Notes under the pieces: model-generated | Databases searched by the model: none | Told to the model about the DNA's origin: nothing | What the model saw: only the letters and a program-made list of their open reading frames with translations | Program-made: the position numbers and the translations under genes | Part shown: piece after piece, positions 52,650 through 64,000 of the stretch | How positions within the stretch are numbered: position 1 is the stretch's first letter | Layout: each line of letters opens with the position of its first letter | NCBI RefSeq assembly: GCF_963678635.1 | Contig: NC_087066.1 | Location: 46,533,129 to 46,597,128 of the forward strand | Origin: Symsagittifera roscoffensis | Lineage: Eukaryota > Xenacoelomorpha > Acoela > Convolutidae | DNA length: 64,000 bases | Direction of reading: 5' to 3'

Positions 52650-53184
52650 TTGTTCCGACTTTCGATTCGGAAGTAACGGAATATTTGTGCTCGGGGTGGG
52701 TTTTTTTTTCTTCAGACAAATTTCGACTTTTTAACTAGCCATTTTTGACGGAATTTTTTTATATCATTCGAAAGGTATTGTTGTCCTGAGCTCAAATTTG
52801 AAAAGATATTTTACCTGTAATCATTTTTCGTAAAGTTATGGGGGTTTAAAGATTGCCAATTTGGCCAATTTGGGACAATTAACGCGCGATATATTTCGCG
52901 CTATTAACGCGTAAGCGGAGATTTAATCCGACTTAGAAATCGTTCCAAATTGGTTAGAAGTAGCTTATTTGCCATAATTGATTTGTTACAAGGAGCGAAA
53001 TCTATCTTTTTGTACTTTACATGGCGTGTGGGGGGATGATTTTCGTTAAAAAAGTTTCAAATTTTAGAGAAAAAAAAATTTCATTTTATTTTATTACATT
53101 TTATTTTCATAGGTTATTACTGCTCCTTAAACGTTAAAAGGCATTCTGAACATTCAGGGCTTCGCCCTGATACGAGCAGTCTTG
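52650..53184 (+). mobile_element. Family B repeat, copy 2
   Basis: Runs from TTGTTCCGACTTTCG (hairpin region ACTTTCGATTCGGAAGT, one arm mutated) to CAGGGCTTCGCCCTGATACG and AGCAGTCTTG. It abuts copy 3 head to tail with no spacer. Confidence 0.8.
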
Positions 53185-53715
53185 TTGTTCTGACTTTCGA
53201 TACGAAAGTAACGGAATATTTGTGCTCGGGGTGGGTTTTTTTTCTTCAGACAAATTTCGACTTTTTAACTAGCCATTTTTGACAAAATTTTATAATATCA
53301 TTCGAAAGCTACTGTTGTCCTGAGCTTAAATTTGAGCAGATATTTCACCTGTGACAATTTTTCGTAAAGTTATGGGGTTTTAAAGATTGCCATTTTGGCC
53401 AATTTGGGACAATTAACGCGCGATATATTTCGCGCTATTAACGCGTAAGCGGAGATTTAATCCGTCTTAGAAATTGTTATAAATTGGTTGAAAGGAGCTT
53501 ATTTGCCATAACTGATTTGTTACAAGGAGTGAATTCTATCCTTTTGTACTTTATATGGCGTGTGGGAGGATGATTTTCAAAAAAAAAATTCAATTTTAGA
53601 ATTTTTTTTTTCATTTTGTTCTATATCATTTAATTTTTTTAATGTTATTACTGCTCCATGTACCTTAAAAGGCAGTCGGAACATTCGGGATTTTACCCTG
53701 ATACGAGCAGTCTTG
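53185..53715 (+). mobile_element. Family B repeat, copy 3 (tandem)
   Basis: Same structure and orientation as copy 2, starting TTGTTCTGACTTTCGATACG at the base after copy 2 ends. The right hairpin is decayed (CGGGATTTTACCCTG). Direct abutment suggests insertion into the other copy's end or unequal exchange. Confidence 0.8.
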
Positions 53716-53862
53716 TTAATCTTTAGTGCCTATTGATAGAGCAGTCAAATTTAAGCGCTTCTGAGCGAGTGTCTTGTAATCGATAACTAGACTTTTTTCA
53801 CTTCGTACAAACCTGTAACAGGTTTGTCTTGCTTCATTATGATTTATTAGTAATTATCCGTT

Positions 53863-53938
53863 AGCTGCCTACTTGGCGTAGTGTTAAGGCGCCTGCTGGA
53901 GGGTCCAAAGGTCTGGGATCAGACTCCCCGGGGTTACT
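53863..53938 (+). repeat. tRNA-derived SINE-like head
   Basis: CTTGGCGTAGTGTTAAGGCGCC (A box) and GGGATCAGACTCCCC (B-box region), then a T-run. The T-stem pairs (GGGA/TCCC), but the acceptor ends do not. Same family as 2489 and 37274. Confidence 0.5.
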
Positions 53939-54129
53939 TGTTGTTTTTTTTTGGATTTTATGCCTTTACGCCTAATTTTTATTATAATTTTGGTCAGTCT
54001 GCATCTGAACTCTTGTCGGATTAGTTTCAGTTTTTAACGGTCATTTCAATACTCATAAATGTTATATTTAGGGTTTTAACCCTTGTAAGTACATCAACAG
54101 TATACGTGCTAAAATAAGTACGTGCAAAT

Positions 54130-54335
54130 AAAAAAAAACGTTTTTGTGCACCTTTTGGAAAGTTTTGACCAAGATGTTGCGCTTTTTTCGGCGCCCGCTC
54201 CCCTTCAAAACTAGTCTATATTGGCGCCGAAGGTACTTTTAACAAAATTTTTGGGGTTGGTCGGCCTTAAATCGATGTTACAAAATAATACCAAAGAGGG
54301 GACCCTTTAGTTGGTGAGGGGGTCGAATCCCTGAG
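54130..54335 (+). repeat. hAT-MITE-derived repeat (family E), fragment
   Basis: TTTTTCGGCGCCCGCTCCCC, TATATTGGCGCC and GGGACCCTTTAG, GAGGGGGTCGAATCC occur in MITE order. Confidence 0.55.
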
Positions 54336-54484
54336 GTTTTTTGGCAATAATATTGTTTTGGCTCAACGCGTCTAACCTAATTTGGTCGGCTTAGTAACTG
54401 CTTCGCAATTTTTGTATTATTTTTATTTCGAGTATATGGCGTTGGTTTCATCTTCTTTCGCCTCTCTGATAATTGCTGCTTTTT

Positions 54485-55060
54485 GCTCCGACCATTGAAA
54501 ATGGGGAGGAACTTTGTATTCGGGTGTGTTTTAGTTTTTTCTTTTTGTTTTCCACGCAAAATCAGGTACCACAACTAATCATCGGACTGAGTTGAGTGAT
54601 ATATCATATTAAAGCCCTTACAATTGTGTTTGAACCGCGTTAAAAGATTTCGAAAAAATGTTCTCAATGTCGAGAAAAACCGGTTTGAAATTTTTGATTT
54701 TTGTCTTAATTCAAGCGAATAAAGCGAGCGAGCGTCTTGTTTTAATTGCTTAAAAGCTTACAATAGCGTAAATTAAAACTCCCGAACTTAGTTTTATTTG
54801 AGTAACGTTAGTTTACTTTGAGTATTTTAGCGCCTTTTGGAATCTTAATTTTCATGAAACTGCAAAACTTGAAAAATTTTTAGATTTTTCAAGTATGTTT
54901 TCTACAAAAATTGATTTTCAATTCGCTTATTCTACTATGACTGTCGAATAAACCTAATCTCCAGATTTTTGTCCGGTTCCTTTTATCGTATCTTCCTGAA
55001 AATAAACGACAATAAATTGAAAAAAACTTTGTTGTATTTTTGTAAGACTATGGTCGGAAC
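54485..55060 (+). mobile_element. Family F repeat, copy 1
   Basis: Begins GCTCCGACCATTGAAAATGG and ends ACTATGGTCGGAAC, giving imperfect terminal inverted repeats. Shared with 63182-63782: GGTGTGTTTT, GTTTTCC.CGCAAAATCAG, ATATATCATATTAAAGC, GAGAAAAACCGGTT and GTCC(G/A)GTT(C/T)CTTTTATC. Homology continues ~30 bases past the right end. Non-coding. Confidence 0.7.
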
Positions 55061-55444
55061 ATTCTTTACTTGCACAGTAACCGGCTGTATTTCTTAGATA
55101 TATTTCTTAGAAGCCTAGATATAAAAATACATTTGTGGCGTCATCCTTGAAAAATAATTTGGTGATGAAAACAAGTTGCAAATTACCTTTAGAAGTTACT
55201 GACCCCTTATATTTTTTAAAATTTTTTCTCTGTTTGTATTTAATTTGTTTAACCATTTTCGACGTTCCTGGGCACACTATAGGGTTTTGTATTACACAAA
55301 TGCTTTTTACACAGGAAATTTAAAAATTAAAAGTAAAAACCCTTTTTGTATATGGCTCAAAAGCTTATTTTAAAATTTCAGTAGTTGAAGTTCGTTGCGC
55401 TTTTCTTTGACAGATTGAAGTTTATCTTCGATATCAAAACAAAA
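55061..55444. other. Short unassigned spacer
   Basis: AT-rich. A 62-codon open frame at 55135-55323 has a hydrophobic stretch but no motif and no exon context. Confidence 0.35.
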
Positions 55445-55978
55445 CAAGACTGCTCGTATCAGGGCGAAGCCTTGAATGTTCCGACTGCCTTTTAATGTTT
55501 ATGGAGCAGTAATAACCTATAAAAAAATTAAATGTAATAAAATAAAATTAAATTTTTTTCTTAAATTTGAATTTTTTTATAAGAAAATCATCACCCCACA
55601 CGCCATATAAAGTACAAAAGAATAGATTTCGCTTCTTGTAACAAATCAATTATGGCAAATAAGCTTCTTTCAACCAATTTGGAACGATTTCTAGGACGGA
55701 ATAAATTTCCGCTTACGCGTTAATAGTGCGAAATATATCGCGCGTTAATTGTCCCAAATTGGCCAAAATGGCAATCTTTAAACCCCCATAACTTCACAAA
55801 AAATGATCACAGGTGAAATATCTTTTCAAATTTAAGCTCAGGATAACAAAAACTTTTGAATGATAATAAAAAAATTCCGTCAAAAATGGCTAGTTAAAAA
55901 GTCGAAATTTGTCTGAAGAACAAAAAACCCACCCCGAGCACAAATATTCCATTACTTTCGTATCGAAAGTCGGAACAA
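55445..55978 (-). mobile_element. Family B repeat, copy 4
   Basis: Starts CAAGACTGCTCGTATCAGGG and ends CGTATCGAAAGTCGGAACAA, opposite in orientation to copies 2 and 3. The GC-rich centre (CGTTAATAGTGCGAAATATA, CGCGCGTTAATTG) is well kept. Confidence 0.8.
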
Positions 55979-56547
55979 TAATAAATCAGACTTCAACTAA
56001 AAACATTTATAATAACTTTTGGTTCTATTGCGAGAAAAGTTGAGTCTGGACAACGTTATAGTATGGACAAAAATTACATTTTTTTTGGTAATTGTTTGGA
56101 AGGGCTAGAAGAGGTTTTTGACTAAAAATTAGAAAATTAAAAATTAGGTTTTTCCCTCATTTTAGGAATTTTTATTTAGAAAATGTGATAAGCTATTTTT
56201 CCTAGACTATTTATGGAATTGACTGGAAAGTGTTTTTTTTGGGGTATGAAATTGTCTAATATGCCCTTTCGTGCGTGGAGTTTAACCCGGGTTGCTAACC
56301 AGGAGCTTTGACCTTGCAAATGATAATACTATACTAGGTATCACTAGAGATTATACTTTAAGGCAAGGATAATTTTCTTCTTGCCGAGAAATTTTCTTCA
56401 AATGTTTTCGATTTTTTTTGTTCTTGTATTAACTATAGTCTTATTCAATTGTTACGGACTCTAATTTTCAAAATTATTCTGGTCGAAATAAAAAACATTT
56501 TATTTTCTCATACTTTCATCTCCGTGTTTTCCAATTTTGTTCTTCAG

Positions 56548-56727
56548 ACTATGAGCGTGGACGAAGTTAGACAAACTTGTATTAGGGTTTTTCAAAACTG
56601 TCATTATTTTCAGCCTGATATTTGTTTTGTTATAGATAAATATGTTTCTAGTCTCTCAGTAGCATTTTCCAAGAAAGAGTTTGATTTTTTGACAGGTTAT
56701 TTTGAATGGTATTATGAATTCGGATGA
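56548..56727 (+). CDS. Candidate downstream exon, possibly last exon of the SKI-family gene
   Basis: A strong pyrimidine tract and TTCTTCAG end at 56547. The exon then reads, in the phase needed after the 51646 donor, TMSVDEVRQTCIRVFQNC... to a TGA at 56725. Composition is more protein-like than the surroundings. It does not resemble the coiled-coil C-terminus of vertebrate SKI, and the ATG at 56551 could instead start an independent 58-residue protein. Assignment is an inference from phase and position. Confidence 0.35.
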   Translation, partial: TMSVDEVRQTCIRVFQNCHYFQPDICFVIDKYVSSLSVAFSKKEFDFLTGYFEWYYEFG

Positions 56728-59700
56728 ACTTATTCTAATGAAACACTAGATTTTTACCTAATTATAGCGAACAGCTGCTACCTTTGGGTAACTCGTTATT
56801 TTAATCGTCAAGGGAATTTTTCTGAGCTAATTTACTTTCGTTTCTCATTTGTTATGATTTTGATGGTGACGTTTGAGATAGGTGTCAGGGCTGTTTAGTC
56901 GGGTGCTATTGGTCCACATAACTCCAACTAAATAATGCTCAGTTTGAACTAAATGGCATCTTCCTGTTTACTCCACCCGGTAAATAACTCAGTAAACAAA
57001 CTCAAATATCTGATCGCAAACAACTACATCCGCTTTTTGACATGGTCATCCATCAGCATTGACTCCAGTTATAACCCACTGTATTAACTAATGGATTAGA
57101 GCCTTACAAATTGTACTGTGTTTAATTTATTGAGAACTTCAAAACTTGAGGAATTTATTCGAAACTTGATTCTATGCTAATACATTTGGTGAGTTAAATT
57201 TTCCAACGGTTTTAGAGATTTAGATTAAGAAACTTTTGATTTTGACTATCATTCTAAACTTTTGAAATTAGTGCCTTTGAAACCTGAGTTTATTTCAAGA
57301 ACTCAACACTCTTCTAATCTATTTTTTTTTCAGTAATTAGTCAGCCAAATATAAAAGTTAACTACTAGCGATGTGACATTTTTAAATTAGAAACTTGCGG
57401 GCCTAGAAGTTTAGTAGTACTTCAGTGAAACGTCAAAGCAATGTGTGACCCTTTTTGGAATGGTCAAGAGACGAGATAAAAGGTGACAGCAGGTTTTGAA
57501 TCGCGGCTAGTATACCACAAATCGTATGTGATGGGAGCTGTCCGTTCGATTGTTTACAAGGCTCTAAGTCCCCTATAATGGCTATCTAAAAATATACTAT
57601 ATTAGAGCTTTTGTTAAGTTATAAATAAAAACCGAGCAAATAATAAATAATTCCAATATTTACAAAAGCAAAATTAGTTTTTTGATCTTATTTTTGGTGT
57701 TATTAAATTCATGTTATGTACCATTTGAGTTTTTTTGCCAAAAATATAATTTTGTCCGACTTATCAGCCTGCTTAAATTCTCATTGCCAAAAATTTAAGA
57801 ACTAAATAATGCTCAAACTATTTCCGATTCCGAAGTTCTGTGAAGAGTTTTTTGCAGCAGTTTTTTCATCAAATTCTGTTAGTTGTTTGTCTAACCGCGC
57901 TGCAATAAGCCGCATGATTAATTATATAAATGATGAGCAAAATATTCGATGAAAATCAGCTGTGTGTCTTGTGATATTTTCCTGGTCTGCGAATGAATTT
58001 TAGTTCAGATGATTTATTCACGAGGGAAAAGACTAACATACAAGCTGTTCAACTCTTTACGAAGAACCGATGTTGCCCTCCTGGTTACGAATTACATGCA
58101 TTTTATGTATTTTTTTTGGGCCGGGCAATTTACGTACTTTTTAACCCCGCCCTCAAGCACTAACCACCAAGTTTTTTGATCAAAAATCCTTTCAATTTAA
58201 GACCAATATATTGCCATTTTTATGATTATTATCTCCATTTTTTGCAACAAAAATTTTTCATCGCAGAATGCAACAGAAATTTTCATTGGTATAAAAATAC
58301 AGACTGATGCTGAGACTTCCAAAATTAGACTTACGTATAATACAGAACAAGGGGATACCTATCTCATTGATAATTTTTTTCATCTTTGCAAAGGTTTGTT
58401 CGCGATTTGAAAAAGCTGCCTTTTTGTACCTAGAAAGTTCTTTAACACTAAGTTTGGGTCGATAATGTTCATTCTCATGTCTGAATCCGTTCCAAACCAC
58501 CTGCGATGGCATTTTTAATTTGTCGATTTGAAAAATGTGTGAATAATTTATTCGTGTATTCAAAAGAGCGCCCCGCCTGCTTAATGAAAAATCTAAAACA
58601 GTTTCCTTTATTTGTTAATTTCAGGTGTTTTTTCCTGTTCCACAGAATTTAGTTGTTAGCTTTGTTTCAAAAAATTGTTTAAATTTTAGCAAATCTTTGG
58701 TTTGTTTGTGTCATCAATACGGTAAGAATTTGACCAAAAATTGCCATTGAACTGTGTTTGCTGAAATTTGGTTTGTGGTTTGAAGCAATTCTTAAAACGA
58801 TTTCAGCTGCTTTTTTTTTCATTATGTTTTCGCCTCAAATTTTGAGTGATGCGATTAAGTTTTTCAGACATTCATTTTTATCAAATTTTCAGAATCGTAA
58901 TTATCGAACTTTAGGGACGTCAATTTTATCATTACGATATAGCTTTTTAATTTGCTGCGTCAGTTTTGGGTGAAAAGGCAGAAATTTATTTACTTGACAG
59001 GTATGAACGAATTATTTGTTTTTTTTTACTGGGAAAACAACCCAGCATTGAGCGATTAACCAAAAATTTCTGTAGATCGAGTGCATCTTTTCTATTATTT
59101 TTTGATGCAAAACAATTAATATTTTAGAAGTACTGCAAGCTTCTAAAATCAAAGGCGTTATAGTTTTAAATACCTGTTTCAGATGTTATTTTTAAGAACT
59201 TCTGATGTTTTTTGATTTAGAAATTGTCAATAGGGACGAGAAATTCGAGTGTGTGAAATTGATTTTTGGGCGGCTGTAAAAGTGAAGATCTATTCGATAT
59301 TCCAACCCCTTGCCTCTCTTAACTGTGAAGAATGATACATTTGTTGGTTTTAAGCCTTGTTTGGTTTTGTTTGATGAGTCAGTTCATGACAGCCCATTTT
59401 TAATTTTTTCATTGTGGGAAAGAAATTTCGATTGATGAGTTGAAAAAAGAGGTTCCTATTGTAACTGCCTATTTTGATTTGAAATCTTTGATTTCATGAT
59501 AAATGTTAGAATGCGTCCTTGAGAGCGTACTTGAAATTCTGTTAAGTTAGCATATTTTATCGGAGAGATGATAAAAGCATCATAAAAGCACTTTGCAGGG
59601 ACATATTTGAAGCTACGGTTATCCCTTTTTTTAATCTTTGAAGAGTTTAAAGCGAACGCTCTAACTTCAACCAATGACTTTTTGTTGTTAATAAGGACCT

Positions 59701-60430
59701 GTGAAAAAAAAGAAGACAAATTTCGGAAAAGTTCGAGCTTGAAAAGAAAATGGAAAAATAATAATCATCGAATATAGCTGAATTATGGGAAAAACCGTTG
59801 GAGCTCATTTGACCACATTTCACAGTTTTTTCATTGTCAGATAAATACTGAAAATATGTCAAAATAATGTCTAGACTGGGACTAATTAACAGCGAACTTT
59901 TAGATATGGGTCGTTTTTGTCGCTCTTAAAAAAAGAAGTTATGAACACATGTGGCAGCTATCAAAGTAATCTGGCGCAGCTCCTATAAAATAAGAACACA
60001 TTATGTCAGATTCCCGTTCAACTAGCTGAAAAATTGTTTTTAAATTTTCCGAAATTTTTCTGTTGTGTCTAGAAGCGAATTCTTTTGGCAACTTAGACCT
60101 CAAATTGGAATGTTTTTTTTTGAGGAAGATGAATTCTCTGTTTCGACATTGTATTTAGCAACAAAAATTTAGAAAAACATTTAACTGCAGGCACAAAATT
60201 GATTATTTCTTACTCCTTTTAACATTCGGAAGGCTAGGAAGAAATTTGTCAAAATTTGCTTGATAAAAAATGGCTGTTTTGGCCCAGTATGAAATACGAT
60301 TGTAGGGTTTTCCTAGGACCACAGTCGTTAATTAGAGTTAATTAGAAAATGCAAGGAGCAAGATAAGGGCGAAATTGAGGTTGCAATTAGAAGGAAGGGC
60401 CATTTTGAGCATGAATGATTTCGAGATGCG
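56728..60430. other. AT-rich intergenic or intronic DNA
   Basis: No recognised repeat family. A segment at 58267-58391 sits between a possible acceptor (CATCGCAG) and donor (CAAAG|GTTTGT) and is open, but it has no motif. Other open frames are short and biased. Confidence 0.3.
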
Positions 60431-60742
60431 ATGGACATCTCGAAGAAATCTAAAAGCAGGAAAAAACTACAAAAACAAAACCATATCAGAAGCTGGAGTC
60501 ATTGTGATAACTTAAAGATCATAGGCCTCTCGGAAACATTAAGTTATGATGGGAAAAGTGAACCAGTGGAAAAAATCGAAAAAAAAAATAATGGAGGCGC
60601 CATTGGTGCAACATTGGCCCATAAAGATATATGCGCTGCACACAAACTCTCAGCAAGATCGACCAACCCAACTTGTGATTGTTCGAACTTCGAAGAGAAT
60701 AAAAAAAAGATGAACCATATTAAAATTGCGGAACCATATTAA
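60431..60742 (+). pseudogene. LINE ORF1-like fragment
   Basis: 103 codons from ATG. A basic start is followed by DNLKIIGLSET and, about 45 residues later, KDICAAHKLSARSTNPTCDC..FEENKKKM. This pattern (N-L-I-G-L-P-E ... D-I-x-x-A-H-R-L ... P ... F-x-x-x-K) is the RNA-binding domain seen in ORF1 proteins of L1- and CR1-like retrotransposons. No coiled coil upstream and no reverse transcriptase downstream were found, so it is a fragment. Confidence 0.5.
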
Positions 60743-61954
60743 AATCTCTTAAAAACTAAGCTCAGCTTGCGTTGACATGTTAAAAATGACGAAAGCGGAG
60801 CAAACACGTCAGTAGACCAGTGCACAGAATGGCACATTATTTTAAATGTTTGAAAGGAAGTTCAAAAAATTACAAGTTAATGGGCATTGTGAGGGTGTAA
60901 ACTTTCCGAGCGACAGTTTTCAGAGTAAACTGAAATTTTTCTACAGTGTATTCGGTATGTCAGTGAACTAGGAGGATCATCCAAGAGCAAAACCAAAAAT
61001 GGCAATTAAAGTGCGAAGTCTCTTAAAAGTACCAAGAATGTTAAGAGAAACCTCTAAAACGTTTCGGGTCGCCTATCAACATGATTTGTATAGAAAAAAT
61101 TAATCCAATCGCTTTTTAGCTGTTTGATTAAAATTTCTTTTGTTTAGCAGACCGCTTTTGTTCAGCAAATTCTTAAAAACAACAAATAAAACAAGTTCTT
61201 TAAATTATAAAATTCTTGAAATTATTGTCGTTTTTTGTACGTGGTGTGTTCATCAACAATTGTCTTCGAAAAAAATAACAAACAAAACAATTCAAAAAAA
61301 TTTCCAAATCTTTTCAATTGTTTTGAACAATAGTTTAAAAAATCGTTTCTTGCCCGATAAGTGCCAAATATAGCTTTCAAAACTAGTTTCCGTTTGAAAA
61401 ATTATGTTTTTTTTAGCCTAAATTACCAATTTAACGAGTTATCTCCACTTTATATGGTCGAAATTAGACGAAAAACCGAAAATTTTAAGCAGGCTTTTCT
61501 CGACACTGGGAATTTTGTTTGGAAATAATTAATGTCGTTCAAATCACGACTGAAAGGGCTTCAATATGGTATATCAATCAACCCAGTCCGATGGTTATTC
61601 GTGGTAATTGATTTTGCGTTAAAAACAAAAACTGGTCGGAAAAAAAACTGAGAAGATGACAAAATCTATCAAAAAGCAAGCTCTTCCTAAAAGTCAGAAC
61701 AAAGTTTCGTAGCCCTCATTGCTGGTCAATTTTATTCTAAAGATAGTCAATATTGCTGAAATGACAACATAAAAGCAGAGGTGCAAATTAAAAATGCTGA
61801 TGCATCAAAATTCCTTTTTAAAGAGTAAAATATTTCATTTCATTTTATATTTCATTTCATAGAAGGAAAAAACCATAAGCGGTTCAGACCTAAGAATATC
61901 TAAATTGCAGATATGAGTCACTTGCTTTTCATTCATCACTTATATGTGATAGCC
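60743..61954. other. AT-rich sequence, nothing assigned
   Basis: No repeat family or gene recognised. An open frame at 61140-61373 is Lys/Asn/Thr-rich and likely chance. Confidence 0.35.
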
Positions 61955-62380
61955 GGGGAGGGTTCTCATGCTTGAAGGACCAAAAGCTTGAAAAATTTCA
62001 ACCAATCAAAATCGCTAAGCGTACTTATTGGCTAAATGCCTTTCCCACAAAATCGAAGTCAAAATTAACAGAAAATGTTTTAAGCTGTACAATTCGTGCA
62101 GATCTAAAAAATTTTGTTTTTGTTTGTTTTTCCATTTTTCGTAAATCGGTATCTTTGAAATATTAAATTTTTTCCAATCCACCTTCGATCCGGCAATATT
62201 TGAAAAATCATCTGCTTATTATCTAAACGGTCAGTATTAACCTTAGTTGCCTGGATTTATTTTCTTACTTTGAGATTTTCGCGATTTACTTTGAGTTTGT
62301 GAAAACTCAATTCTGATTGGCTCAAAGGAAGCTAAAATTAATTTCACGCATTCGGTCCTTCAAGCATGAGGGACGCCACC
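61955..62380. mobile_element. MITE with 9-bp target duplication
   Basis: The 426-bp element has imperfect ~27-bp terminal inverted repeats. GGGGAGGGTTCTCATGCTTG at the left matches, inverted, CAAGCATGAGGGACGCCACC at the right; CATGCTTGAAGGACC is perfect in both. It is flanked by identical GTGATAGCC (61946-61954 and 62381-62389). A 9-bp duplication favours the Mutator (MULE) superfamily; 8 bp would suggest hAT-like. No protein encoded; the 64-codon open frame at 61972-62166 is chance. Confidence 0.88.
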
Positions 62381-62389
62381 GTGATAGCC

Positions 62390-63181
62390 CATTACTTAAC
62401 ATACTACTAAGATATCACATAACTATTGCGTATTTACTGAGTCTTAAATTAGGCCAAAAAATACCACTACATAAACAGAAAGCAAAACAAAATTAAATAA
62501 CCATCGTTCAATGGTATTTTTAGGGGCTGCAGGACAAACTTTTGAGACGTTCATGAACTTTTGCTTGCATAATTCTCTGGAAAAACTCATTTTGGAGCTC
62601 AGCAAAAAATTGCCATAGTTCAAGTTCTAGCCGAAATTAGTGGACGTTACACGTTTGGAAGGTTAAATATCTAAATGTAGCGCTTAGCCAATTTCTAGAA
62701 AGCAGCTGACGTTATTGATCTCCTTCAAAGAAAAAATTCTAGCAAAACTTGAATGATGCACAGTTTGCTGAGTTTCTTATTGTTGAACTCACAGTTATCT
62801 TTCTAATAGATCTCAAAGTTTTCATATAAAAACAAAAAAATCTGATTGGATGCCAAAACTAGCAAGACACAGGGTTCAGTTCATGATCCCATTTCTGTTC
62901 TTCATTTTCATCAATGAAGTTTATCAGGCACCATCAAATTCCACAGTTTTTTGTGAAGGATTATCGTATCTTAGCATGCGTCACAAATTTTATGCGTGAA
63001 AAAAGGAACGTTTTTTTTCCCGAAGAAACAAACAACGTTAACTTTTTTAGAGTAAAAAATAAATTTTTCAGATATCCACATAGATCTTCAAAAATATACT
63101 TGAGTCGCAGCATCCGAAAAAACACATATACTTTATACTAGATAGTAGGTCGTTTACTTGCCTATGAGGGAGCATGTTTTT
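62390..63181. other. AT-rich sequence, nothing assigned
   Basis: No repeat or gene recognised. The open frame at 62914-63141 is basic and has no motif. Confidence 0.35.
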
Positions 63182-63782
63182 GTTCCGACCATTGAAGATG
63201 GCAAGGAACTTCGTATCCGGGTGTGTTTTTTCTTTTTTTTTGTTTTCCTTGCAAAATCAGCTACTACAATTGATCATCGAACGGGGTTGAGTTATATATC
63301 ATATTAAAGCTTTTTCAGTCGTGATTCGAACGATTAAAAAACTCCAAAAAAAATCCCAGTGTTGAGAAAAACCGGTTCGAAATTTTTATTCTTCGTCTAA
63401 TTTTGAAAGAGCAGGCTTTTTATAGGAGGATAATGGCAGATTAGTAGTAAATTAAACTCGAATGTTTCATCCAAAACCTAAAAAAATCTAATACAAAATA
63501 TTCAAATTTTTCAAAACACCATCTTAGGAAAAATTACTTCAAAAATTCAAAAACAAAATTCTGCCAAATAATTGAAAAAATTTCTTTTTTTTTTAAAATT
63601 AGTTTATTTGTTGTTTTTTGAAGAAAACTGATTTCAAGATGCCTTTTAACACTATGAATATTGGAAAGGTCTAAATGTAAGCTTTGGTCCAGTTTCTTTT
63701 ATCATACCACGCATAAAACAATTGGAACTATTTTTCAAAAAAAAAACTTTTTTTTGTAGTTTTTTAAGAATACAGTCGGAAC
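63182..63782 (+). mobile_element. Family F repeat, copy 2
   Basis: Begins GTTCCGACCATTGAAGATGG and ends CAGTCGGAAC. Same orientation and block order as 54485-55060, with the same downstream extension (CAATCGGCTG at about 63803). Confidence 0.7.
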
Positions 63783-64000
63783 ATTCTGTGCAACTTGCTC
63801 AGCAATCGGCTGCCCTTGTTTTCTTTTGCAAATCAAAAAACAATAACAGACGGGAAAATAGAGCGAACGATCTTCTTTCCAACAAAATATGACAGAATAA
63901 CAGATATCTTCGTGACTTTTGCTGAGTCCGCGACTGACATGTCAATCAGTTCATTGAACTGCATAATTTGGTTGAAATGTTAAATATTTTAGGCAAAGAA

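Noticed and set aside
58267-58391. Possible internal exon between CATCGCAG and CAAAG|GTTTGT
   Set aside because: Open, but no motif, no partner exon in phase that I could show, and the minus strand is open too.
1-64000. CRISPR array, bacterial operon or rRNA
   Set aside because: No regularly spaced short repeats with unique spacers, no Shine-Dalgarno-led gene runs outside the odd ORF cluster, and no rRNA core motifs; spliced animal genes dominate.

Overview
The window looks like nuclear DNA from an invertebrate animal with an AT-rich, repeat-laden genome. It contains spliced GT-AG genes of two metazoan families: a phospholipid phosphatase and a SKI/SnoN corepressor with DHD and SMAD4-binding domains. 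Exons are visibly richer in G and C than the T-run-rich introns. I cannot name the species. Most of the DNA is repeats and decayed transposons.

Layout. (1) 0.5-2 kb: a degenerate CATT/ATCC satellite, then two or three tiny exons separated by introns of about 40 nt, which look like the 3' end of an unidentified gene. (2) 2.3-5.2 kb: a hairpin-bounded composite repeat, a LINE reverse-transcriptase relic and a 0.55-kb repeat. (3) 6.0-23.7 kb: a six-exon phospholipid phosphatase gene (LPP/PLPP/wunen type). Its exons join in phase to 348 codons carrying all three PAP2 catalytic motifs. Its introns hold a Merlin/IS1595-like transposase relic, a compact virus-like or element-like cluster of small ORFs with repeated CPIC/RING motifs (10.4-14.1 kb), an almost exact 576-bp tandem duplication, and a candidate alternative last exon at 22.0-22.2 kb. 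(4) 24-43 kb: no convincing host gene. There are same-strand repeat families, a 642-bp palindromic TA element, a hAT MITE with an intact 8-bp target duplication, a decayed hAT transposase and a 1.46-kb segmental duplication. (5) 43.5-44.6 kb: a palindromic mariner-like element made of two inverted transposase halves. (6) 49.8-51.6 kb: one 603-codon exon of a SKI-family gene, spliced onward; a possible last exon lies at 56.5 kb. (7) 52-64 kb: more copies of two repeat families, a LINE ORF1-like relic and a MITE with a 9-bp target duplication.

The phosphatase would act on lipid phosphates at the plasma membrane or ER. The SKI protein would act in the nucleus on SMAD/TGF-beta signalling. Nothing indicates that they cooperate; they are simply neighbours on the + strand. 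The features most worth following are the ORF cluster at 10.4-14.1 kb, the repeat families that carry stem-loops at both ends and all lie in one orientation, and the GC-AG intron and alternative last exon of the phosphatase gene.
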